A DNA stretch of 64,000 nucleotides. Source: Lachnospiraceae bacterium (GTDB taxonomy: Bacteria > Bacillota > Clostridia > Lachnospirales > Lachnospiraceae). The stretch is taken from NCBI GenBank assembly GCA_017634455.1, contig JAGBNK010000018.1, forward strand, positions 62,001-126,000, in the 5' to 3' direction. Made by a program: the position numbers and the translations under genes. This document shows, in pieces, positions 57,419 to 64,000 of the stretch. The notes under the pieces were generated by a model, which was not told the origin of the DNA, did no database searches, and saw only the letters and a program-made list of their open reading frames with translations. How positions within the stretch are numbered: the first letter of the stretch is position 1; each line of letters starts with the position of its first letter.

Positions 57419-57775
57419 ATGGAATTATCCGGTATTACATCTTATTTAGATCAAAGCAAATTGAATAGTACAACAGGAGCTAAGTCTTCGGGAGTGTCTA
57501 AGTCTCTGTCGGGACTTTCTTCCCAATCCAGTGAGGAGGAAGTTACGGAGGCTGTAAAATCATTTGAGGCATTTCTGCTAGAGCAGGTTATCAAAGAGGT
57601 GAAGGATAGCTTGTCTGTAGATGATGAAGATGAGAATACTACAATGAGCCAATACAAGGATATGTACTTAGATGCTACTATATCTGAATTGGCCAACCAG
57701 ATGGTTGATGATTATGGCGGAACATTGACAGAAGATCTGGTGAATCAGGTGAAGAGAAATTACGGTATTGAATAG
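57419..57775 (+). CDS. Rod-binding protein (FlgJ N-terminal domain only)
   Basis: 118 residues. After a Ser-rich N-terminus of about 35 residues, KSFEAFLLEQVIKEVKDSL, YKDMYLDATISELANQM and GGTLTEDLVNQVKRNYG match the rod-binding domain at the start of FlgJ. The muramidase half of proteobacterial FlgJ is absent, as in many Firmicutes. It probably caps or scaffolds rod assembly. The gene sits between flgG and recD2 (16 bases to recD2). Confidence 0.88.
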   Translation: MELSGITSYLDQSKLNSTTGAKSSGVSKSLSGLSSQSSEEEVTEAVKSFEAFLLEQVIKEVKDSLSVDDEDENTTMSQYKDMYLDATISELANQMVDDYGGTLTEDLVNQVKRNYGIE

Positions 57776-57791
57776 GATTTTGCGCTGAAAG

Positions 57792-60035
57792 ATGGAAGAA
57801 CAAAATAAGATTGAAGAATTAGAAGGTTATGTAGATCATATTATATTTCGTAACCAGGATAATGGATATACAGTATTGAATTTCATAAGTGATGAAGAAG
57901 AAATCACATGCGTAGGAATCTTCCCCGTAGTAAATGAGGGGGAGATTCTTTTGCTTAGAGGGGAATATACCAGCCATCCTTCTTATGGTGAACAGTTCAA
58001 GGTCGCATCTATGGAAGCCAAGGCTCCTACGGATGTGGTATCTATGGAGAGATATTTGGCTTCGGGTGCCATAAAAGGAATTGGTGTTGCACTGGCGGCG
58101 AGAATTGTTCGCTGGTTTGGTGAGGACACATTTCGCATAATAGAGGAACAACCGGAACGTCTGGCTGAAGTGAAAGGTATCAGCAAGAAGAAGGCTATGG
58201 AAATATCTGATGCAATGATGGAGAAGAAGGACTTGCGTGATGCAATGATTTTCCTGTCTGGCTATGGTGTTTCAACAACTCTTGCAGTGAGAATATATAA
58301 TACTTACGGATATGACCTGTATAAAATAGTCAAAGAGAATCCATACAAGCTGGCGGAGGATATAACTGGAGTGGGATTCAAAATTGCGGATGAAATTGCA
58401 TCCAGAGTTGGTATAAGCGCAGATTCTGATTTTAGAATTAAATCAGGTATATTATATGCTCTGGGCCTTGGAGCTATGTCTGGGCATACCTGTCTGCCGA
58501 GAGAGGAGCTTGTGAGATATACTTCGGGCTTGCTGGGAGTTGATCCAAGTGGCGTGGATGCTTTGATCTCTAACCTGGCTATGGACAAGAAGGTTGTAGT
58601 AAAAGGAGATTTCATATATGCCCGCTGGTATGACTATGTGGAGAGCTCTATTGCCAGTTTGCTGTGCTCCCTAAATCAGAGATATCCTGAATCTGAGGAC
58701 AAGATGGATGCATATATTGAGAGGGTGCAGCGTGAAGAAAATGTTGAGTTGGATGAGTGGCAGAAGGAAGCTGTTAAACAAGCGGTTACTAATGGTCTCT
58801 TTGTAATTACAGGTGGACCGGGAACTGGTAAGACTACAACCATCAGAGCGATTATTAATTACTATGATAGTGAAGGCTATGACATTATGCTTGCGGCTCC
58901 TACAGGAAGAGCGGCTAAGAGAATGAGTGAGGCCACAGGTTACGAGGCCAAGACTATACACAGACTTCTTGAGGTAAATGGTGCTATGCCTGAGGAGGAT
59001 GATGGCAGCGCTGCTTCTGCCAGAGGTATGTTTGAGCGAAATGAGAACAATCCTCTGGAGGCTGATGTGGTTATTATAGATGAGGTGTCCATGGTGGATG
59101 TGAATCTGATGCATGCTCTTCTGAAAGCTATTCCGGTTGGAGGCAGATTGATTCTGGTTGGAGATGTGAATCAGCTTCCTAGTGTAGGTCCGGGAAATGT
59201 ACTTAGAGATATAATTCAATCAGGCACCTTTGAGACAGTTACATTGCAGAAGGTTTTCAGACAGGCTGCTACAAGTGATATTGTCATGAATGCCCATAGA
59301 ATAAATGAGGGTGAACATGTTGTGGCAGATAACAAGTCCGAGGATTTCTTCCTGCTTCGCAGGAGAGATGCCAATGGAATCATTACTACTATGATAGAGC
59401 TGGTTTCCAAGAAGTTGCCTAAATATGTACAGGCAACACCTTTAGATATACAGGTTTTGACACCTACGAGAAAAGGTCTGGTGGGAGTGGAGAATTTAAA
59501 TATTCAGCTTCAGAAATATTTGAATCCGGCAAATATTAACAAGAAAGAGCGAGAGTTTGGTGGCAAAATATTTCGCGAAGGTGACAAGGTTATGCAGACC
59601 AAGAATAATTATCAATTGGAGTGGGAGATAAGAAGTAAATACGGTATTGCAATTGATAAGGGACTAGGTGTGTTTAATGGTGATGTGGGAATTCTCACAG
59701 AGATTAATGAGTATACTAGCTCACTGTGGGTGAAATATGATGATGGCAGAATGGTGGAGTATCCTTTCAAGAACGTGGATGAATTGGAACTGGCCTATGC
59801 TATTACCATTCATAAATCTCAGGGTAGTGAATATCCTGCTGTTGTGATGCCGCTTCTTCCGGGTCCTCGTATGCTTATGAATAGAAATTTGTTGTATACA
59901 GGAATTACAAGAGCCAAGAAGTGCCTCACCATTGTGGGAGATGAAGCTACATTTTATGAAATGATAGATAATGAATCTCAACAGAAGCGCTATTCAGGAT
60001 TGAGAGAACGAATTGAGACAATTGTATCTATGTAG
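57792..60035 (+). CDS. recD2: RecD2-type 5'-3' DNA helicase
   Basis: 747 residues, normal for RecD2. The N-terminal extension with helix-hairpin-helix elements (AEVKGISKKKAMEI and TGVGFKIADEIASRVGI) distinguishes it from RecBCD RecD. The superfamily 1B motor follows with Walker A GGPGTGKTT (near 341), VVIIDEVSMVD, GDVNQLPSVGPG, and C-terminal YAITIHKSQGSEYPAV and LLYTGITRAKK. Involved in DNA repair and replication-fork processing independently of RecBC. It is the last gene of the mbl-flagellar group; the terminator at 60088 follows. Confidence 0.95.
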   Translation: MEEQNKIEELEGYVDHIIFRNQDNGYTVLNFISDEEEITCVGIFPVVNEGEILLLRGEYTSHPSYGEQFKVASMEAKAPTDVVSMERYLASGAIKGIGVALAARIVRWFGEDTFRIIEEQPERLAEVKGISKKKAMEISDAMMEKKDLRDAMIFLSGYGVSTTLAVRIYNTYGYDLYKIVKENPYKLAEDITGVGFKIADEIASRVGISADSDFRIKSGILYALGLGAMSGHTCLPREELVRYTSGLLGVDPSGVDALISNLAMDKKVVVKGDFIYARWYDYVESSIASLLCSLNQRYPESEDKMDAYIERVQREENVELDEWQKEAVKQAVTNGLFVITGGPGTGKTTTIRAIINYYDSEGYDIMLAAPTGRAAKRMSEATGYEAKTIHRLLEVNGAMPEEDDGSAASARGMFERNENNPLEADVVIIDEVSMVDVNLMHALLKAIPVGGRLILVGDVNQLPSVGPGNVLRDIIQSGTFETVTLQKVFRQAATSDIVMNAHRINEGEHVVADNKSEDFFLLRRRDANGIITTMIELVSKKLPKYVQATPLDIQVLTPTRKGLVGVENLNIQLQKYLNPANINKKEREFGGKIFREGDKVMQTKNNYQLEWEIRSKYGIAIDKGLGVFNGDVGILTEINEYTSSLWVKYDDGRMVEYPFKNVDELELAYAITIHKSQGSEYPAVVMPLLPGPRMLMNRNLLYTGITRAKKCLTIVGDEATFYEMIDNESQQKRYSGLRERIETIVSM

Positions 60036-60087
60036 ACTAAGTAGAACAAAATATTATTTACTATAAATGTAATATCATGTTAATATG

Positions 60088-60124
60088 AAACAGGAGGTAG
60101 CCTATTGGCTAGCCTCCTGTTTTT
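60088..60124. terminator. Shared terminator between recD2 and the convergent lipoprotein gene
   Basis: A 15-pair stem with one bulged G (60088-60102 with 60107-60122), a TATT loop and a T run on the plus strand. The stop codon of the minus-strand gene (60102-60104) lies in the loop, so its last six or seven codons form one arm. Confidence 0.85.
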
Positions 60125-61409
60125 CAACACGCTTGGTTGTGGAACCTATCTCATATTCCTCCAGAAATTCTTTTCTTTCATGGAAGGATTTGGGGAAGGT
60201 TATTTCCAGAGCGTTTGCTATTTTCTTATTATATAATTTTTCATTTTCATAATTAGCATTTTCTATTTGTGTAGTAGATGGATCTTCTCCATTTACCAGG
60301 ATTCTGTATGTTAATTTTCCAGCAGCATAACCAATTATATAAGGATCTTCATGGAGTGAAGCCAAGGCATATTCTGAAGCCTCCGAATCATTGGTGATTG
60401 TTGGTATATGTGCCTCGGTTGCCTGATTGCATATATCCTTGGCGAACTGGTCGATTCCAGTACATGATGGTATATACAAGCAACTGTTTTGGCTGCAGGC
60501 CTCAGCAATGATTTCGCTGTTTGAACCATTTAATTGATACTCGTTATATTTTAGTCCTGCCTGCAAAATCATTTTCTCCATAATCTGTGCCTGATATATT
60601 GCATCGGTATCACCTTCTGGATAAATGATTCCTATAGAATAAAGAACAGGTGTACATTCAATAATAAGTGACAGCTCTGATTCTAAATCAGACAGTGAGG
60701 AAACGCCGCACAGGTTGATTTTGGTGGTGCCATCCCATGTTGACTCGACTTCAGCATTGGAATCTGATGCGTTATCAGTTTCAACATTGGAGTCAGCTGA
60801 ATTAGTATCACCGTCCTGAGCGGGTTGGTTATCGGTTGAGTCCTTGGTGCTTGCATCTGCTGGATTGTCTTCAGAGGTTTGGACATTATCTGTATTACTA
60901 GAGTCGCTAACCTCATTGTTGGAATTGTTATCTGCATCTTCCAAGGTGATGTTGGTGGCAACTGAATTCAAGAGGTTGTCTCTTTTGGCTTGAATGCGAC
61001 TTAACTCGTCCTGAAAGTTTATGACTCCTGCGCCTACAATAGGTGTGGTTTGCTCAGCGGCAGCAATTGCAGTAACAGATTGGGGACCGTTGGCGAAAAC
61101 CAACTGAGGTTCGCTGACTGCGTATGCTTCAGCTATTTGATCTACGGAGATAAACTCGTTGGAAACAGAATGTTTGATTTCAACATGCTTATCGCCAAAG
61201 AGATCATTTAACGCATCCTTGTAACCCTGTAGCACGTCATTGTAGTAATCAGAATCATTATCCTGCATTACATAGATAGTATATACTGTATCATCTTCCT
61301 CTTTTATGGGATTATATTTTACTTCCTTCTCGGGTTTCTTGCAGCCAGCCAGTGACAGGGCCAGGGCACATGCCATACCGACAGCGGCAATTCTATATAT
61401 TTTTCTCAT
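60102..61409 (-). CDS. ABC-type substrate-binding lipoprotein with Asn/Ser/Asp-rich insert
   Basis: 435 residues. A lipoprotein signal with LAGC (lipid-bearing C23) precedes a TrpX-like periplasmic-binding fold: YTIYVMQDNDSDYYNDVLQGYKDAL, PQLVFANGPQSVTAIAAAEQTTPIVGAGV, then AGLKYNEYQLNGSNSEIIAEA and EASEYALASLHEDPYIIGYAAGKL. Between the lobes, residues about 157-226 are a low-complexity stretch of Asn, Ser, Asp, Thr and Gln, not normal for the family. No permease or ATPase gene is nearby, so it is an orphan binding protein or a surface sensor. Confidence 0.83.
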   Translation of the reverse strand: MRKIYRIAAVGMACALALSLAGCKKPEKEVKYNPIKEEDDTVYTIYVMQDNDSDYYNDVLQGYKDALNDLFGDKHVEIKHSVSNEFISVDQIAEAYAVSEPQLVFANGPQSVTAIAAAEQTTPIVGAGVINFQDELSRIQAKRDNLLNSVATNITLEDADNNSNNEVSDSSNTDNVQTSEDNPADASTKDSTDNQPAQDGDTNSADSNVETDNASDSNAEVESTWDGTTKINLCGVSSLSDLESELSLIIECTPVLYSIGIIYPEGDTDAIYQAQIMEKMILQAGLKYNEYQLNGSNSEIIAEACSQNSCLYIPSCTGIDQFAKDICNQATEAHIPTITNDSEASEYALASLHEDPYIIGYAAGKLTYRILVNGEDPSTTQIENANYENEKLYNKKIANALEITFPKSFHERKEFLEEYEIGSTTKRVEKQEASQ

Positions 61410-61477
61410 AGGAGAATGCCCTCCGTTTTCTTATTATTTACATCACTAAATTTTATAGACAAGGAGAATAAAAGTCA

Positions 61478-62197
61478 ATGAAAGAAAAAACTATATTTAA
61501 AGTTATAGAAAGCATCTATCCTCACAGGTGCCCAGGCTGTGATGCTGTTATAGCCAGAAATAAAGCATTTTGTGATAGGTGTGGAAGCGACATATTATAT
61601 GTAGGCGGAAACTTCTGTATGAAATGTGGAAAGAGGATGCCGGTAAATAGTACTAATGAGTTTTGTGGAGATTGTAGAAGGAGAAAGAGATTATTTGATG
61701 AGGGCCGGGCAATATATGTATACAGAGGTCCTCTGAAAATGGCTATGTACAGATTGAAGTATTCTAATAGGAGATGTTACGCCAGAACATTTGCCGGGGA
61801 AGTGATGAGATGCTGCGGAAAATGGAGAGGGTTAAAGGAGTTAGATGGAATTATTCCTGTGCCAATGTATAGAGATAAGGAGAGGGCTAGGGGTTATAAT
61901 CAGGCGGAGGTGCTTGCGGATGCCATTGGTAGGATTCTTGGAATACCGGTGTACAAGGATTATGTGGCAAGAGGTAGAGAAACTGCTCCTCAGAAAAATT
62001 TGGATGATGAGGAGAGAAGGTATAATTTGAAAAATGCTTTTATTATCAAGCAAAATGGTGTAAAATTAAATAGAATTCTGATAATTGACGATATTTTTAC
62101 TACCGGTAGCACCATGGAGGAAATATCGAGGGTGTGTAGAAAAGCCGGAGTGTCAGAGATATATTGCTTGTGCATATGCACAGGACAGGAGGTTTGA
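61478..62197 (+). CDS. comF: ComF family phosphoribosyltransferase-like protein
   Basis: 239 residues. Zinc-finger Cys pairs at the N-terminus (HRCPGC, FCDRCG, FCMKCG, FCGDC) are followed by a phosphoribosyltransferase-like domain with the loop ILIIDDIFTTGSTMEEI. In naturally competent species it helps bring in single-stranded DNA; the helicase partner ComFA is not next to it. Four bases separate it from a YvyF-like flagellar gene, the same neighbour as in Bacillus (comFC-yvyF). Confidence 0.9.
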   Translation: MKEKTIFKVIESIYPHRCPGCDAVIARNKAFCDRCGSDILYVGGNFCMKCGKRMPVNSTNEFCGDCRRRKRLFDEGRAIYVYRGPLKMAMYRLKYSNRRCYARTFAGEVMRCCGKWRGLKELDGIIPVPMYRDKERARGYNQAEVLADAIGRILGIPVYKDYVARGRETAPQKNLDDEERRYNLKNAFIIKQNGVKLNRILIIDDIFTTGSTMEEISRVCRKAGVSEIYCLCICTGQEV

Positions 62198-62201
62198 CAT
62201 T

Positions 62202-62612
62202 ATGGATGTTAGAAATTGTAAAAACTGCGGGAGACTTTTTAATTATTTAAATGGGCCTAATATATGCCCGGCTTGTAGAGATGATTTGGAGAAGAAGTTT
62301 GTTGAAGTAAAGGAGTATGTACGAAATAATTCTGGAGCATCAATACAGCAGGTTGCTGATGAAAATGAAGTGAGTGTTCAGCAAATCAGACAGTGGATTA
62401 GAGAAGAGAGATTGGAATTCTCTAAAGATTCTCCTGTAGGTATTGAATGTGAATCCTGCGGAGCTACAATTAGAACGGGTAGATATTGTGAGGCGTGCAA
62501 GAGCAAGCTTCAGAAGGATTTTGACTCATTGGTTCCAAAGAAGGATCCTCGAGATGATATTCGTGCCAAGAGAAAAGAACGTGAGAATAAGATGAGATTC
62601 TTGCAGAGTTAA
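62202..62612 (+). CDS. yvyF: YvyF-like flagellar operon protein
   Basis: 136 residues. An N-terminal zinc finger (NCKNCGRLF with NICPACRDDL) is followed by a helix-turn-helix-like segment (ASIQQVADENEVSVQQIRQWIREERL), a second Cys cluster (IECESCGATI, YCEACKSKL) and a basic tail. This is the layout of YvyF, encoded before flgM in Bacillus. AGGAGG lies in the end of comF. flgM does not follow here; a terminator does. The exact function is unknown, but it is linked to flagellar gene control. Confidence 0.85.
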   Translation: MDVRNCKNCGRLFNYLNGPNICPACRDDLEKKFVEVKEYVRNNSGASIQQVADENEVSVQQIRQWIREERLEFSKDSPVGIECESCGATIRTGRYCEACKSKLQKDFDSLVPKKDPRDDIRAKRKERENKMRFLQS

Positions 62613-62639
62613 TTAGGTATATATTGTTTTATGAGATTT

Positions 62640-62676
62640 ACAGACCGTGCCAGTTTTGGTGCGGTCTGTTTGATTT
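62640..62676 (+). terminator. Terminator after the yvyF-like gene
   Basis: An eight-base perfect stem (62640-62647 with 62662-62669) with an internal CCA/TGG pairing and a T-rich tail. Confidence 0.75.
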
Positions 62677-62697
62677 AGTCTATCAATATGATATAAT
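62670..62697 (+). promoter_or_regulatory. Promoter of the membrane-protein pair
   Basis: -35 TTGATT (62670-62675), a 16-base spacer, exact -10 TATAAT (62692-62697) with TGA before it (extended -10). The -35 overlaps the tail of the preceding terminator. Confidence 0.55.
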
Positions 62698-62724
62698 GTC
62701 AATAACTATGCAAGGTGGTGAATT

Positions 62725-63144
62725 ATGCTTAACGAAGAGAGAGTTGTACTCATGACTGAGCTGGCTATTTTCGAGGAAAAAGCCAATCATAAATTACAGC
62801 CTGCTACTCGATATACAAAGCGGGATTATATTACACTATGTACAATAGGCGGCATTGTATTTGGCAGCCTGTTATTTGTGTGCCTATATGGTGTGGCTAT
62901 AGCAGCTGTTATGTCTACAGCAATTACCAACATATCTCTGTTGCTGGCAATTGTATTTGTCATCTTGGGCGTGATTTTATATGCCCTGTTTATGTATTTC
63001 TATTTGAACAACTTAAGACGCGGGGCTATTAAGAGATATGAGAGAAGCAAGAAACTAGTGAAGAAGCAGAGACAGGCTTACGCGAAACTTATGAAGCTAT
63101 ATGAGAAAGAGGAAGCACAGGATGTTCCTGAAAACTGGGGGTAA
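62725..63144 (+). CDS. Small membrane protein with basic coiled-coil tail, unknown function
   Basis: 139 residues. A polar N-terminus of about 38 residues, two hydrophobic segments (about 40-62 and 68-92), then a strongly basic helical tail (LRRGAIKRYERSKKLVKKQRQAYAKLMKLYEKEE). AAGGTGG precedes the ATG. The next gene begins three bases after the stop, so the two are co-transcribed and may form one complex. No family recognised. Confidence 0.7.
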   Translation: MLNEERVVLMTELAIFEEKANHKLQPATRYTKRDYITLCTIGGIVFGSLLFVCLYGVAIAAVMSTAITNISLLLAIVFVILGVILYALFMYFYLNNLRRGAIKRYERSKKLVKKQRQAYAKLMKLYEKEEAQDVPENWG

Positions 63145-63147
63145 TAT

Positions 63148-64000
63148 ATGACTTTTTGGATTGGGTTGAGAACGAAAATCAGAAAACTTGTTATGAATAA
63201 CGAGACCAATTTCATAAGAGGAACCAGATTCGTAATGGCGCTAATTGCCCTTGCTATGATAAATTTTAATTTCGGTTATCAGAAGGCACTGTCCCATTGG
63301 TGGACTGCATTGATTGTGGCAGCAATCTGTGCATTTATACCATCCCAAGCTGGCAGTGTGGTTGTAGCCTTTGTATGTATAGTTCAGCTGATGGCTTTGT
63401 CTACAGATGTAGGTATTGCCGCTCTTGTAATTGCAGTTGTTGCATATGCTGTTACAGCATATTTCAAAGCGCAGAATCAGTACAACAATGTAGCAATTGC
63501 GGTGAGTCACCAGATGAAGATTCCATTTATCATTCCTGTTGTATCAGGACTGCTGGGTAACTTCACTGACATGTCAGGTGTTGTATGTGGTAGTGTGGTT
63601 GCTTATTATCTCAAGATTGTGAAGGAGAATGCTTCTGCCTTTTTGGATGAGACCAATGAAATTTCTGCCACAGAGCTTATTCAGACTAAGATGATTTCAA
63701 ATACAATGTTTTATGTATATATAGCTGCCATGGTAATTGGCTTTATGCTTATTTATTATCTTAGAACCAAGGAGATTAAGCACGCCTGGATATATGGCGT
63801 AGGTCTTGGATGCCTGACACAGTTTGTGATTATGTTGGCAGGTTGTCTCTTCGTGGGAAATAAGTCTGCTGTACCTACAGTGTTTTTGGGAAGTATAGTT
63901 ACCTTCCTGCTAGGACTACTGATTATATTCTTCTTTCAGGGACTTGATTATAGCCGTATTGAGAAGGTGCAATACGAGGATGATGATTACTATTACTATG
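63148..64000 (+). CDS. Polytopic membrane protein, unknown function (partial)
   Basis: 284 codons are visible from ATG at 63148; the frame runs off the right edge. At least seven hydrophobic segments are present, arranged as tight pairs (for example VMALIALAMINFNFG, WTALIVAAICAFIP, VVVAFVCIVQLMAL, IAALVIAVVAYAVTAYF and FVIMLAGCLFVG). A Tyr/Asp-rich stretch (QYEDDDYYYY) starts at the cut end. GGGGG at the end of the preceding gene serves as ribosome site. The pattern resembles clostridial membrane proteins of unknown role paired with a small partner. Confidence 0.75.
   Translation, partial: MTFWIGLRTKIRKLVMNNETNFIRGTRFVMALIALAMINFNFGYQKALSHWWTALIVAAICAFIPSQAGSVVVAFVCIVQLMALSTDVGIAALVIAVVAYAVTAYFKAQNQYNNVAIAVSHQMKIPFIIPVVSGLLGNFTDMSGVVCGSVVAYYLKIVKENASAFLDETNEISATELIQTKMISNTMFYVYIAAMVIGFMLIYYLRTKEIKHAWIYGVGLGCLTQFVIMLAGCLFVGNKSAVPTVFLGSIVTFLLGLLIIFFFQGLDYSRIEKVQYEDDDYYYY

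Noticed and set aside
1-64000. Insertion sequences, prophage, CRISPR arrays, rRNA and tRNA
   Set aside because: No transposase, integrase, phage structural gene, regular spacer-repeat array or cloverleaf/rRNA-like stretch was recognised when reading through; weak tRNA-like folds cannot be fully excluded without a covariance search.

Overview
The window is an AT-rich stretch of a chromosome from an anaerobic, motile, low-GC Firmicute. The evidence is Gram-positive style Shine-Dalgarno sites and sigma-A promoters, SpoVG, Veg, an mbl-flgF-flgG block arranged as in Bacillus, GlgC/GlgD pairs, an FprA flavodiiron protein, sortase-linked surface proteins and sugar-handling genes. The gene content and protein style fit a Lachnospiraceae member of the Butyrivibrio/Pseudobutyrivibrio/Roseburia type; this placement is inference. 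About 45 protein genes were identified. No rRNA, tRNA, CRISPR array, transposase or phage gene was seen.

Layout. 1-191: tail of a gene entering from the left. 196-3705: YtrA-type GntR regulator with a two-gene ABC transporter, preceded by a consensus promoter overlapping a perfect YtrA-type operator. 3744-8722 (minus): replication operon dnaB/dnaD-like, dnaI-like, prs, then murC upstream; the gap in front of the primosome genes carries a group of DnaA-box-like sites. 9015-11708: glgC-glgD-spoVG. 11785-13320 (minus): radical SAM enzyme. 13698-18882: EAL phosphodiesterase, pgi, small membrane protein (minus), plsC, veg. 19234-29533: surface cluster of a 2608-residue repeat protein, a class B-like sortase and a BspA-type leucine-rich-repeat protein with an unusual sorting signal. 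29645-34319: folate one-carbon genes (fchA-like, folD), galM, GH43-like enzyme. 34461-39338: trkA-trkH potassium uptake, methyltransferase, membrane-anchored phosphohydrolase (minus). 39493-52545: fprA, Na/phosphate symporter, sugar-sensor diguanylate cyclase, secA, uvrB-uvrA. 52642-60035: chemotaxis receptor, mbl, flagellar rod genes flgF, flgG, flgJ-like, recD2. 60102-64000: orphan substrate-binding lipoprotein (minus), comF, yvyF-like, two membrane proteins, the last cut by the window end.

How it fits together. Housekeeping operons (replication, wall precursor, glycogen, DNA repair, secretion, flagellar rod) are interspersed with signalling genes: an EAL enzyme, a cytosolic GGDEF enzyme with a LacI-like sensor, and a methyl-accepting protein. 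These point to c-di-GMP control alongside motility. The most distinctive part is the 10 kb surface operon, where a giant unanchored repeat protein sits directly upstream of a sortase with an extra cytoplasmic domain and of a wall-anchored partner carrying a TPTTADG-type signal. The other notable regulatory observations are the YtrA operator at 220-256 and the DnaA-box-like group at 7234-7321.
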